Shown in pieces: positions 17,220 through 26,850 of a stretch of DNA of 64,000 nucleotides. The notes below the pieces were generated by a model. That model saw only the letters and a list, made by a program, of their open reading frames with translations, searched no databases and was not told the DNA's origin. The stretch is from Nostoc commune NIES-4072. Lineage in GTDB: Bacteria > Cyanobacteriota > Cyanobacteriia > Cyanobacteriales > Nostocaceae. Position 1 is the first letter of the stretch. Every line of letters begins with the position of its first letter. The stretch covers positions 1,711,821 to 1,775,820 of the forward strand of contig NZ_BDUD01000001.1 in NCBI RefSeq assembly GCF_003113895.1, in the 5' to 3' direction. A program made the position numbers and the translations under genes.

Positions 17220-18227
17220 TTAATCATCTGTGTTGGCATCGTCTTTTAATAGCACTTCTCGAATAATGGCGGAGCGTTCAAGAGCAGAGTGCGCCTCCTC
17301 TTTCAATCTTTGCGCTGCCAATGGTAGGTTGCGAGCTTCCATTCTTGAAGCCAGGCGATGTGATAAAGAAGCTTTCTCTTCTAATGCCCTTAAAGCCATC
17401 CATAGCGCATCCTCTATGGCATCAGACTGCGTGGCTAGCAAAGTTTTTGCTGAATAAGCATGACCTGTGCGGCATCGGAAGCGCAACAAATTTTTCTCTT
17501 CGACTTCCCAAAGGATACCGCCGCAGTCAGGACAGGCGAAGGTTGATGGTTTACCAGGTCGATCGTTTTCGTTTTCTACTGCTTTTAAATTCAATTGCGC
17601 TATTTCAGTTTCAAACTCCATCTTGGTAGGTATGGGGTTTTCTGCTTCTATTTCCATTGGTATATTAACTAAACTTAGCAAAATAGAAGGAATATCTGAA
17701 AGTGGCACGATATAGTCAATATCGTCTACATTATTAATCGCATTACGTGGCATATCAGGAAACAAAGCATCGTCGGGATTTTGGACAATTGCCACGCCGC
17801 GCCGCATTTTTACAGCCATTAGTCCTGCGGTGCCGTCATCAAGCGTACCTGTTAGTAGCACAGCAATCACTCGCTGCCCATAGGTTCGCGCTGCACTGCG
17901 AAACAACGGATCGATAGCGGGACGACTACGGTTTTCTTTTGCTCCCCGCGTCAAACGCAAATATCCTTCTTCTACTAGTAAGTGGTAGTCAGGGGGAGCG
18001 ACATAAATCCAACCATGAACAATAGCTTCGCCGTCCTGAGGGTGAGACACAGGCAAGTTGCCAGCGCGACTTAATATTTTTGGCAGAACACTCGTTTTAT
18101 GACTGGATACATGAAGAACTATAATTACAGCAGCATTGAGATCGGGCGGCAAATTCTTGATTAGATAAGTCAGCGCCTCAACTCCACCGGCTGATGTTCC
18201 AACGACAATAATATTGTGTTCAAGCAT
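17220..18227 (-). CDS. cheB: CheB-type methylesterase without receiver domain
   Basis: A 335-residue protein from the ATG at 18227 (MLEHNIIVVGTSAGGVEAL); the upstream extension to 18275 is not convincing. Residues 1-190 are the CheB esterase that removes methyl groups from chemoreceptor glutamates: catalytic Ser in GTSAGG, His in VLHVSSHKTS, Asp in LTGTLDDGTAG. No phosphoreceiver precedes it. The C-terminal 140 residues carry a zinc ribbon (CPDCGG ... CRTGHAYS) and a helical tail, the usual build of stand-alone CheB-like proteins in bacteria lacking a full chemotaxis operon. It is divergent from the hybrid kinase at 18539, which may share its signal pathway. Confidence 0.88.
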   Translation of the reverse strand: MLEHNIIVVGTSAGGVEALTYLIKNLPPDLNAAVIIVLHVSSHKTSVLPKILSRAGNLPVSHPQDGEAIVHGWIYVAPPDYHLLVEEGYLRLTRGAKENRSRPAIDPLFRSAARTYGQRVIAVLLTGTLDDGTAGLMAVKMRRGVAIVQNPDDALFPDMPRNAINNVDDIDYIVPLSDIPSILLSLVNIPMEIEAENPIPTKMEFETEIAQLNLKAVENENDRPGKPSTFACPDCGGILWEVEEKNLLRFRCRTGHAYSAKTLLATQSDAIEDALWMALRALEEKASLSHRLASRMEARNLPLAAQRLKEEAHSALERSAIIREVLLKDDANTDD

Positions 18228-18538
18228 TAATGTAACAATTTCACTACTATAGCAGCGTGGGCAACAAAAGCACATTTACTGCGGTATTGATAATAATGCA
18301 GCCAAAGAATTTGCTCACCTAGCTTTGAGACGATTTATTCTTCTTTTTTTACTCCTGAATTATGTATTGTGCTCTATGAGTCAGAGAGTACGAATCATAC
18401 ATTTCCCTGAGCCATAAAATAGGACTATGGCAAAATCTTGATATAAATGAGGATTTTAGCGCTATTTTAAAAAGATTGATTTCTCTATGATAATCTGCCA
18501 AATGTGGGCTTTAACTCTATCCGCTCAATTAATTTACG
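18228..18538. other. Intergenic between divergent cheB and hybrid kinase
   Basis: No gene or repeat seen. It should hold both promoters. Confidence 0.5.
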
Positions 18539-21500
18539 ATGTCTCAGCAACAGCGCACCGTCCTAATTGTCGTTAATTCCCCAGACGATCGAGAACTCTA
18601 TCGGCAATATTTGCTGCACGATCGCGAATATTCCTATGCTATCCTGGAAGCAACGTTAGCGGTGCAAGGACTAGAACTGTGGCAGCGACATCAGCCAGAT
18701 GCCGTTTTACTCGATTACCGATTACCCGACCTAGACGGACTGGAATTTCTGGCTCAATTGCAACCCTTGACCCCACAGCCTTGCTTACCTGTGATTGTTG
18801 TCACCGCACAGGGCAATGAGGCGATCGCAGTTCAAGCAATCAAAGCGGGCGCACAAGATTATATTGTCAAAGAGCAAATTACCCCAGAAAGGCTACAAAT
18901 AGCAGTCAACGGGATAATTGAAACAATGCGGCTACACACCCAATTACAACAGCGTATTGAACGAGAGCGCGTAGTCTTATATATTACCCAGAAAATTCAC
19001 CAATCGCTGAATCTGGATGAAATTCTTCAGACGACTGTAGCCGAAGTCAGAGAATTTCTTCACACTGATCGGGTTTTGGTTTTTCGGTTAAAACCTGACG
19101 GCAATGGTACTATACTAGCTGAATCGGTTGGGGCAGAGTGGCGATCGGTGCTTTCGTCTACGATGTATGCTCCCTGCCCAAATGAAAGCTACATCGCCTC
19201 AAATCAACCGAAATTTGTCAGGTATAATCCCACCTTTATCAAGAATTATATTGAACGCTATTATCAGGGGCAAGTAACGGCAGTATCAGATATTCATGAT
19301 AGCAGTATTGAGCCATGCCACGCTGAATTATTGGCATTTCAAGTCAGAGCTCATCTGGTTGTACCAATTCTGCAAGATAACCAGTTTTGGGGATTGCTGA
19401 TTGCTCATCATTGTACCTCCCCTCGATTTTGGCAGCCCTTAGAAATAGACTTGCTTAAAGAGTTGGCAACTCAGATGAGTATCGCCTTGCGACAGGCAGA
19501 ACTGTATCAGCAGGCACAGCGTGAACTAAAGGAACGCCAACAGGTAGAAGCGGAACTACGGCAGAGCCAAGAACGGCTGCGATTGGCACTACTAGCCTCT
19601 GGAATGGGAACGTGGAACTGGAACATTAAAACGGGAAAAATTTCTTGGTCAGATAATCTAGAAGCCTTATTTGGACTGCAACCAGGAGAGTTTGACGGCT
19701 CATTTGAAATGTTTGTGGCACGGTTACACCTTGACGATCGCGATCGCGTTTTGGCAGATGTAGATCGTGCCATCGCTACCGGAGAAGACTATAACATTGA
19801 ATTTCGGGTAGTATATCCCAACGGCACAATTAGGTGGGCATTGAGCCAGGGCAAGGTGTTTTACGACCAACAGGGGCAACCGATGCAGATGGCTGGTATT
19901 GATATAGATATCAGCGAACGCAAACGGTCAGCCGAAGCTTTGCGCGACAGTGAAGAACGTTTTCGGCAACTTGCAGAAAATATTGATGCAGTATTCTGGA
20001 TCAGAGAAGTGGCTGAAAATCGAGTCAGCTATGTCAGTCCTGCCTACAAACGACTGTGGGGATTAAACCCAGAAGAAATGTATCAAGGACAACAAGCCTG
20101 GGTTGATCGTATCCACCCAGAAGATCGAGAATCAGTCCAGAGAGCCTTTCATGAAAAAGCTGTTGCAGGTAAATATGACCAGGAATATCGGATTTTTTTA
20201 CCCGATGGTAGCATTCGCTGGGTTCACGATCGCTGCTTTGGGCTTCGAGATGAAACAGGAGAGATTTATCGATTTGCAGGTATTGCCGAAGACATCACCG
20301 ATCGCAAACAGGTAGAGGAAGCATTACGCCAAAGTGAGGAACGCTATCGGTGCTTGGCAGAATTAATTCCACAATTAGTTTGGACAGCCAACGCAGAAGG
20401 AGCGTTACTCGATGTCAATCAACGTTGGTTGGAATTCACAGGATTAACGCTAGAACAAGCCCACACCATCGGCTGGAAAGAGGTTGTCCATCCAGAAGAT
20501 ATAATTATTCTGGCTCAACATTGGAGCAAAGCAGCACAACAGGGTACTTCTTATCAAGCCGAAGGTCGTATGCGGAGGGCAGATGGTGTCTATCGTTGGC
20601 ATCTACACCAAGCAATTGGGCAAAAAGATAAGCAAGGTCAAGTTGTCAAATGGTTTGGCAGTGCGACTGATATCGAAGCGCAAAAACAACTGGAGGGTGA
20701 ACGCGATCGCTTATTCCAGCTAGAGCAAGCCGCGCGGGCTGAAGCAGAACGTGCCAATCGCATCAAAGATGAGTTTCTTGCCGTTCTCTCCCACGAATTG
20801 CGATCGCCTCTCAACCCTATTCTCGGCTGGACAAAACTCCTACAAAGTCGCAAATTCAATGAAACTAGAACACTTGAAGCCTTAGCCATTATCGAACGTA
20901 ATGTTAAACTGCAAACTCAACTGATTGATGATTTGCTCGATATCGCCAAGATTCTGCGCGGCAAACTCAGCATTGATGCTAGTCCTGTGAATCTGGCATC
21001 TGTCATTGAATGTGCCATCGACACGGTAAGTACAGCAGCTATTGCTAAATCAATACTATTGCATCCAGTACTGCCGAATATTGGGCAGGTTTGTGGAGAT
21101 TCCAACCGCCTGCAACAGATCGTTTGGAATTTACTTTCTAATGCGATCAAGTTTACTCCCAAAGGCGGACGGGTAGAAATTCAACTAAAGCAAGTCAATG
21201 ATCAAGCACAGATTATTGTTAGCGACACTGGCAAAGGCATTAGTCCTGACTTTCTCCCGTATATTTTTGAATCATTTCGTCAGGAAGATATCTCAATTAC
21301 TCGCAAGTATGGCGGGTTAGGATTGGGGTTAGCGATCGTCCGTCAGTTAGTTGAGGCTCATGGCGGCACGATCGCGGCTGATAGTCCGGGTGTTGGCTTT
21401 GGAGCGACCTTTACAGTCCATTTGCCACTGCTGAATGTTGAATCGGAAATTAAGCAGATAGATGAATTGTCACAACAAACACTCGAACTCACGGGAATTC

Positions 21501-21886
21501 GAGTCCTCACAGTTGATGATGATCCTGATGCCCGTGAGCTATTAACAGTATTGCTTACTGAATACGGAGCGCAAGTCCTGACTGTTTCCTCTGCGGCAGA
21601 AGTGTTGGCAAATCTGGAGTCCTTTCAACCCGATGTCTTAATCAGTGATATTGGGATGCCCGAAGTTGATGGCTATTGCTTGATGCAACAAATCCGCACT
21701 TTAACCCCGGAAAAAGGGGGACACATTCTGGCGATCGCTTTGACCGCTTATGCCAGAGTTGATGATTACCAGCAAGCCATAACCAGTGGCTATCAACGGC
21801 ATCTTACCAAGCCCTTTAATCCACAAGAGTTAGTTCAAGCTGTGGTGGCACTTGCACACAGTAAACCATCCCCTTCCTTAAAATGA
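18539..21886 (+). CDS. Hybrid histidine kinase with cyanobacteriochrome-like GAF domain
   Basis: An 1115-residue soluble sensor kinase. Order: receiver 1 (about 5-125, phospho-acceptor Asp59 in LLDYRLPD), GAF (150-330), three PAS/PAC units (345-465, 470-595, 600-720), HisKA with His752 in FLAVLSHELRSPLNP, HATPase (NLLSNAIKFTP, DTGKGIS, GGLGLGLAI), and receiver 2 with Asp1037 in LISDIGMPEVDGY. The GAF shows Cys260-His261 in EPCHAELLAFQVRAHLVVPI, then FWGLLIAHHC, the pattern around the bilin-binding cysteine of cyanobacteriochromes and phytochromes. So it may sense light. A DXCF second-cysteine motif is not seen. Phosphorelay from His752 to either receiver is expected; targets are unknown. Confidence 0.9.
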   Translation: MSQQQRTVLIVVNSPDDRELYRQYLLHDREYSYAILEATLAVQGLELWQRHQPDAVLLDYRLPDLDGLEFLAQLQPLTPQPCLPVIVVTAQGNEAIAVQAIKAGAQDYIVKEQITPERLQIAVNGIIETMRLHTQLQQRIERERVVLYITQKIHQSLNLDEILQTTVAEVREFLHTDRVLVFRLKPDGNGTILAESVGAEWRSVLSSTMYAPCPNESYIASNQPKFVRYNPTFIKNYIERYYQGQVTAVSDIHDSSIEPCHAELLAFQVRAHLVVPILQDNQFWGLLIAHHCTSPRFWQPLEIDLLKELATQMSIALRQAELYQQAQRELKERQQVEAELRQSQERLRLALLASGMGTWNWNIKTGKISWSDNLEALFGLQPGEFDGSFEMFVARLHLDDRDRVLADVDRAIATGEDYNIEFRVVYPNGTIRWALSQGKVFYDQQGQPMQMAGIDIDISERKRSAEALRDSEERFRQLAENIDAVFWIREVAENRVSYVSPAYKRLWGLNPEEMYQGQQAWVDRIHPEDRESVQRAFHEKAVAGKYDQEYRIFLPDGSIRWVHDRCFGLRDETGEIYRFAGIAEDITDRKQVEEALRQSEERYRCLAELIPQLVWTANAEGALLDVNQRWLEFTGLTLEQAHTIGWKEVVHPEDIIILAQHWSKAAQQGTSYQAEGRMRRADGVYRWHLHQAIGQKDKQGQVVKWFGSATDIEAQKQLEGERDRLFQLEQAARAEAERANRIKDEFLAVLSHELRSPLNPILGWTKLLQSRKFNETRTLEALAIIERNVKLQTQLIDDLLDIAKILRGKLSIDASPVNLASVIECAIDTVSTAAIAKSILLHPVLPNIGQVCGDSNRLQQIVWNLLSNAIKFTPKGGRVEIQLKQVNDQAQIIVSDTGKGISPDFLPYIFESFRQEDISITRKYGGLGLGLAIVRQLVEAHGGTIAADSPGVGFGATFTVHLPLLNVESEIKQIDELSQQTLELTGIRVLTVDDDPDARELLTVLLTEYGAQVLTVSSAAEVLANLESFQPDVLISDIGMPEVDGYCLMQQIRTLTPEKGGHILAIALTAYARVDDYQQAITSGYQRHLTKPFNPQELVQAVVALAHSKPSPSLK

Positions 21887-22697
21887 TTCGGTTCATATAC
21901 TTATTCAGGAAGGCAGAAGGGGCAAAGAAGGCGGCGGCGAACTGTATGGTGGGGAAGGCGATGACATCCTTGATAGCAGCAAGGGGCTTGCTGACCTATT
22001 TGGTGGAGCTGGCAACGATACTTATATTACTTTTGTATTTGGGTCTGAGGACGGTTTTCTCATCAATCAGTTTGCGAATCAGATCATAACAGTTAGTATT
22101 ACAGAATATTTGAATGAAGGAATCGATACGGTTGAGTCTTCGTCCAGCTACAACTTAGGTGATAACCTAGAGAATTTGATTCTCACAGATAGCAAGGATA
22201 TTGATGGCATAGGCAACGCCCTGGACAATCGAATTGAGGGGAATGCCGGTCACAACTTTTTGGTTGGCGGTGATGGCAATGATCACTTGCTTGGCTATGG
22301 AGACTACGACATTTTGGTTGGTGAGGCTGGTAACGACACACTCGAAGGCGGCGCTGGTAACGACTTCTTAAATGGGGGTTCTGGTAGCGACATACTCACA
22401 GGCGGTGCTGGTAACAACACACTCACAGGCGATGCTGGGGCTGATACATTTGTCTTCAACTTCAGGTCTGAAGGCATTGAGATCATCAAAGACTTCAGCT
22501 ACTTGCAGAGTGACAAAATTCAGATTTCCACAATTGGGTTTGGCGCTACTTCCACTAACGAGTTCAGTTACAACCGCAACACTGGTGCTTTGTCCTTCCA
22601 AGGAACCCAATTCGCCACTCTTGAGAACAAGCCTAATTTTATACCCCGTCTTGATATTGAGCTTGTCTCTGAGGGTCTAACCTCTTCAATTAGCTAA
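21885..22697 (+). pseudogene. RTX hemolysin-type calcium-binding protein, 5' end missing
   Basis: A reading frame from just after an in-frame stop at about 21882 to the TAA at 22697 encodes RTX nonapeptide repeats (GGEGDDILD, GGAGNDTY, LVGGDGNDHLLG, GGAGNDFLNGGSGSDILTGG) and a normal RTX C-terminus (DTFVFNF ... IKDFSYLQSDKIQIS). No start codon precedes the first repeats; the first in-frame ATG (22110) lies inside the repeats. The frame begins at the very end of the kinase gene, so the 5' part was probably lost by a deletion. The protein family is secreted by type I systems; a signal-independent C-terminus is retained. A short product from 22110 (195 residues) remains possible. Confidence 0.75.
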
Positions 22698-22711
22698 AAA
22701 CAATACAATTT

Positions 22712-22803
22712 TAGGACTTACGCAAACTCTACGATTCTTGGCGTTCTTGGCGTCTTGGCGGTTCGAGAAATTAAGCTTTTTAGCGCTTTTTGCGTAAGTC
22801 CTA
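22712..22803 (-). mobile_element. MITE family B, copy 2
   Basis: Perfect ends TAGGACTTACGCA / TGCGTAAGTCCTA, 92 bases, inverted relative to the copy at 12336-12428, to which it is about 90 percent identical by eye. Confidence 0.85.
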
Positions 22804-23094
22804 AATTTTTTGTGAAGATTAAAAAATCAATTAAGCGATCGCCATTGCGTTAAGAGTCGTCGATCATTTCTAAATAGCAGTTTCAACTCTTTTACCCACA
22901 TTTTTGTCACAGTTAAACTGTCACAGTTACCGACATCCCGCCCCGAACTTTAATTCTGGGCTATGAGACTCGGAATTCATTCCGAGGCAGGATAGAAACG
23001 CAGTGCGAGATTTATTCATTCGGTTGGTGGATGTTATGGAGACATGTTAACCGCGATCGCAAGCAGTAGAGTAATTTAAATAAATTGTATTCTT

Positions 23095-23150
23095 GTAGAG
23101 ACGGCGATTCATCGCGTCTCTTGTAGAGACGGCGATTCATCGCGTCTCTT
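23095..23150. repeat. Tandem pair of GTAGAGACGGCGATTCATCG palindromes
   Basis: Two adjacent identical 28-base palindromic units, same class as at 1609 and 14234. Confidence 0.8.
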
Positions 23151-23264
23151 GCCTTAACCAAACATTATTCCCACCTCTCTACATTGTTTTTCAGTCCTAC
23201 GTCTCTGTAAACATCTCTCAAATTTAAACATTAGTTGTCAAAGTTTGAATGTTTGCAGCTAATG

Positions 23265-23470
23265 CTCTTCCATATATAAGAAAGGCTTAAGTATTTGCAG
23301 CAAACATATAATTAGTTGTTGCAAACGCTTAATACTTTGCAACAAACACTCTTCCATATATAAGAAAGGCTTAAGTATTTGCAGCAAACATATAATTAGT
23401 TGCTGCAAACGCTTAATACTTTGCAACAAACATTCTTCCATGTATAAGAAAGGCTTAAGCATTTGCAACA
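23265..23470. repeat. 84-base tandem repeat, about 2.5 units
   Basis: Units start at 23265, 23349 and 23433, each beginning CTCTTCCATATATAAG and containing two related halves (TTAAGTATTTGCAGCAAAC and TTAATACTTTGCAACAAAC). The 84-base period is a multiple of three, so the minus strand stays open through it, but no start site or codon bias supports a gene. It fills most of the 22804-23640 gap upstream of the sucrose phosphatase. Confidence 0.85.
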
Positions 23471-23640
23471 ATCATTGTAATGAGCTTATAAATCCATTTA
23501 TTACGTGAAATATAACAATGAAAGCAGTTTTTGCAAGAAGGAATATATCTGCTAGCTGATTTTTTATTAAAGCAGACTACATCTATGCTTTCTTTAAATA
23601 AGTGCAAATTTGATGTTAAAGCAAAGCATAAGAGATGATT

Positions 23641-24399
23641 ATGACTAAATTCCTTTTCGTAACAGATTTGGATGACACCCTGGTGTATCGCACAGTAGGC
23701 GATGACAGCGCCTTAGCAGAACTAAATCAACTGCTGAGTCAACATCGCCAAGAATATGGTACAAAAATTGTTTATTCTACCGGGCGATCGCCTGTACTTT
23801 ATAAAGAACTCCAAGCTCAAAAAAATCTTTTAGAACCCGATGCCCTCGTTCTTTCTGTGGGTACAGAAATTTACCTAGATGGTACTGATACTCCAGACTC
23901 AAGTTGGTCAGAAATCCTCTCTCCGGGATGGGAACGGGAAACTATCTTATCTATTACTCAAAAATACCGGGAGTTAGTTCGGCAACCAGATTCAGAACAG
24001 CGTCCCTTTAAAGTGAGCTTTTTTCTAGAACAAGATGCATCTGCAAATTTTTTACCACAGCTTGAAGCGGAGTTGCAGAAATATAAATTAAATGTAAAGT
24101 TAATCTACAGTAGCGGTATTGACCTTGACATTGTACCCCATACCAGCGATAAAGGTCAGGCAATGCAGTTTTTACGCCAAAAGTGGAAATTTGCAGCTGA
24201 ACAAACAGTTGTCTGTGGTGATTCAGGTAATGATATTGCTTTATTTGCTGTAGGCAACGCACGGGGAATCATTGTAGGGAATGCCCGAAAAGAGTTACTC
24301 CAATGGCACAATGAGCATCCCTCTGAACATCGCTACCTGGCAAAAAGTTTTTGTGCAGGTGGAATCATTGAAGGCTTAAATTATTTTGGTTTTTTGTAA
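23641..24399 (+). CDS. spp: Sucrose-phosphate phosphatase
   Basis: A 252-residue HAD-superfamily enzyme from the ATG at 23641 ([15 protein letters not shown]); an ATG two codons earlier is possible. It removes phosphate from sucrose-6-phosphate, the last step of sucrose synthesis. HAD motif I is DLDDTL with the nucleophile Asp; motif II is YSTGRSP; motif III/IV are KGQAMQFL and [10 protein letters not shown]. The C-terminal [13 protein letters not shown] is typical of cyanobacterial and plant SPP. In heterocyst formers sucrose feeds nitrogen-fixing cells. The stop overlaps the ruvA start (TAATG). Confidence 0.9.
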   Translation: MTKFLFVTDLDDTLVYRTVGDDSALAELNQLLSQHRQEYGTKIVYSTGRSPVLYKELQAQKNLLEPDALVLSVGTEIYLDGTDTPDSSWSEILSPGWERETILSITQKYRELVRQPDSEQRPFKVSFFLEQDASANFLPQLEAELQKYKLNVKLIYSSGIDLDIVPHTSDKGQAMQFLRQKWKFAAEQTVVCGDSGNDIALFAVGNARGIIVGNARKELLQWHNEHPSEHRYLAKSFCAGGIIEGLNYFGFL

Positions 24400-25031
24400 T
24401 GATTAGTTATCTAAAAGGTATAGTCGCTGGTATCCAAACAATTGGCGCTAATCGCGTGATTCTGACTCTAGAAGTGAATGGCTTGGGGTATGATTTGCAA
24501 GTTCCTCAACGGCTAGCAAACCAGTTACCAGAGTCAGGAGGAGTGGCACAAATTTTTACCCATTTGCAAATTCGTGAAGAAGTGCCCTTTCTATATGGCT
24601 TTGCGTCGCCAGCCGAACGCGATTTATTTCGCCACTTACTGACTGTTACTGGTATTGGTGCAGCCTTAGCGATCGCCCTCTTAGACACTCTGGAACTACC
24701 AGATTTAGTCCAAGCAATTATCGCTGGTAATACGCAAATCTTAATTCAGGCTCCCGGTGTCGGTAAAAAAATCGCTGAACGCATTTGTTTGGAACTGAAA
24801 AGCAAATTAGTCGAGTGGCGCAAATCAGCCGGGTTCTTCGTCGCCACAGGTGGCCCAGCACCAGGAATTCTCGAAGAGGTGCAAATGACCCTCTTCGCCT
24901 TGGGATATACTGCCCATGAAGTCAGTCACGCCCTGCATGTAGTAAGTGAAGACATCGGACTACCCAAAGATGCCTACGTCGAAGATTGGATTAAACAAGC
25001 GATCGCTCATCTCAGCAGCGAACAAGTTTAA
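24399..25031 (+). CDS. ruvA: Holliday junction branch-migration protein RuvA
   Basis: A 210-residue protein that binds four-way junctions and recruits RuvB. The OB-fold N-terminus ([13 protein letters not shown]), the two helix-hairpin-helix motifs ([15 protein letters not shown] and [13 protein letters not shown]) and the C-terminal RuvB-binding helices ([15 protein letters not shown]) are all present. It overlaps the spp stop by one base, so the two are co-translated. Confidence 0.96.
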   Translation: MISYLKGIVAGIQTIGANRVILTLEVNGLGYDLQVPQRLANQLPESGGVAQIFTHLQIREEVPFLYGFASPAERDLFRHLLTVTGIGAALAIALLDTLELPDLVQAIIAGNTQILIQAPGVGKKIAERICLELKSKLVEWRKSAGFFVATGGPAPGILEEVQMTLFALGYTAHEVSHALHVVSEDIGLPKDAYVEDWIKQAIAHLSSEQV

Positions 25032-25211
25032 TGGGCATGGGCATTGGGCATGGGGCATTGGGCATGGGGCATTGGGCATGGGTTATTTATTCTCTTTGCC
25101 CCCTTATCCCCCTCATCCCCCTCATCCCCCTCATCCCCGTGACTGCTGCTTTATCAACTTTAATCTCAACACCCTCATCCCCTTCATCCTCCTCATCTCC
25201 CTCGATGCCCC
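25031..25211. repeat. Low-complexity repeats between ruvA and bioF
   Basis: GGGCATGGGGCATT units (25031-25083) then CCCCCTCAT nonamers (25098-25137), then a CCATGCCC patch that could pair with the first block. Such blocks are common spacers in Nostoc. Confidence 0.75.
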
Positions 25212-26381
25212 ATGCCCACCGACCCTTATGCCTGGCTAGAACATTCCTTAGCAACAATTCATCGGGCTGACTGGTATCGTTCGGTACAAACAATCCACGG
25301 TCGTCCAGGTGCAACGGTGGTTTTAGCTGGGCAAGAGGTAATTAATTTTGCCAGCAATGACTATTTGGGATTGACTGGGGATGAGCGATTGATGGCAGCC
25401 GCAACTGCTGCGATCGCAGAATTTGGCACTGGTAGTACTGGTTCTAGATTACTCAGTGGGCATCGGGAATTGCACAGAGGATTAGAGGAGGCGATCGCAT
25501 CTACCAAACAAACAGAAGATGCCTTGGTATTTAGTTCAGGGTATCTAGCGAATTTGGGTACAATTACCGCCATTGTTGGCAAACGTGATTTAATTTTATC
25601 TGACCAGTACAATCATTCCAGTCTGAAAAATGGAGCAATTCTCAGTGGTGCAGTATTTGTGGAATACCCACATTGTGATATTGCAGTTTTAAAAACTCAG
25701 TTGAGTCAACAGCGACAAAACTACCGACGCTGTTTGATTCTTACTGATAGCGTCTTCAGCATGGATGGCGATTTATGTCCGTTGCCAGCATTATTGGCGA
25801 TCGCTGATGAATTTAACTGTATGCTACTAGTTGATGAAGCTCATGCCACTGGGGTACTAGGAAAAACTGGCGCTGGGTGTGTGGAACATTTTGGATGTAC
25901 AGGAAAGCAGTTAATTCAAGTTGGCACTTTGAGTAAAGCTTTGGGTAGTTTAGGCGGGTATGTAGCAGGAAGTAGCGCCTTAATTGACTTTTTGCAAAAC
26001 CGCGCACCCACTTGGATTTACACCACTGGGCTTTCACCTGCTGATACGGCGGCGGCCTTAGCAGCAATCAAAATAGTCCAACAAGAACCGCAACGCCGTG
26101 CCCAATTATGGCAAAATGTACATCACTTGAAAAATTTGCTGCAACAACAGTTACCTAATCTAAAACTATTACCTTCAGAATCACCTATACTATGTTTCCA
26201 ATTGTCCAATGCAACAGATGCCCTCAAAGCTGGAAAACAGCTAAGAAATGCTGGCATTTTTGCTCCAGCAATTCGTCCCCCAACAGTGCCGACAAGTCGG
26301 ATTAGAATATCTTTAATGGCAACTCATGAAGCAGCACATATTGAAAAATTGGTAACAGTGCTGAAGACTGTGATTTATTGA
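25212..26381 (+). CDS. bioF: 8-amino-7-oxononanoate synthase
   Basis: A 389-residue PLP enzyme that condenses pimeloyl thioester with alanine in biotin synthesis. [35 protein letters not shown] and the PLP-lysine block [16 protein letters not shown] are diagnostic. The C-terminal [19 protein letters not shown] is typical BioF. Other acyl-CoA ligating aminotransferase-fold enzymes (KBL) share the fold, but length and motifs favour BioF. No other bio genes are adjacent. Confidence 0.92.
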   Translation: MPTDPYAWLEHSLATIHRADWYRSVQTIHGRPGATVVLAGQEVINFASNDYLGLTGDERLMAAATAAIAEFGTGSTGSRLLSGHRELHRGLEEAIASTKQTEDALVFSSGYLANLGTITAIVGKRDLILSDQYNHSSLKNGAILSGAVFVEYPHCDIAVLKTQLSQQRQNYRRCLILTDSVFSMDGDLCPLPALLAIADEFNCMLLVDEAHATGVLGKTGAGCVEHFGCTGKQLIQVGTLSKALGSLGGYVAGSSALIDFLQNRAPTWIYTTGLSPADTAAALAAIKIVQQEPQRRAQLWQNVHHLKNLLQQQLPNLKLLPSESPILCFQLSNATDALKAGKQLRNAGIFAPAIRPPTVPTSRIRISLMATHEAAHIEKLVTVLKTVIY

Positions 26382-26850
26382 ACCAGAAGATATATCGGAT
26401 GTTTAAAATCATCTTTATTTTGATATTTGTTATAAACTTGGGTTAATGCATCTCTTGGAATTTAGTATTTATTAGCAGCAAACCGATGTTATATAGGAAT
26501 CGTATTTGATTTTGGAAATTATCTAGGTGGGCGGAGAGTAGGGAATTGTACTGAGCGACTTGCCTTGAGCGAAGTCAAAAGGAGCCGAAGTAGTAGGGAG
26601 TAAGGGATAAAGAATTAGGCTTTTCGATCTGTACCGAGCTTTTTCATAAATCAAATATTAGTCCGATAAATATATAAGATAAGTAATAAATTCTGGCTTT
26701 AGATACTATATTACTGGGTAATTAACCTCTCACCACAGAAGTTTTATAAATAAATAAAAATCTATCTAGAGATAAATTCCTAAAAATTGCAAACTAGCTT
26801 AGGGTGTATAGAGCCTTTGCAATAAGTATTGGTTATTCCAAAACATTTTC
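26382..26850. other. Intergenic with degenerate MITE
   Basis: Holds MITE family A copy 4. No gene seen. Confidence 0.55.
26492..26669 (+). mobile_element. MITE family A, copy 4 (degenerate)
   Basis: Left end TATAGGAATCGTATTTGATT is well preserved; the right end (ATAAATCAAATATTAGTCCG) has drifted. The interior differs from the other copies. Confidence 0.6.

Noticed and set aside
23265..23470. Possible CRISPR array
   Set aside because: Whole 84-base units repeat without unique spacers; no cas genes nearby.
23259..23471. 70-codon minus-strand frame with repeated peptide LQILKPFLYMEE
   Set aside because: It is a by-product of the 84-base tandem repeat, whose period is divisible by three.
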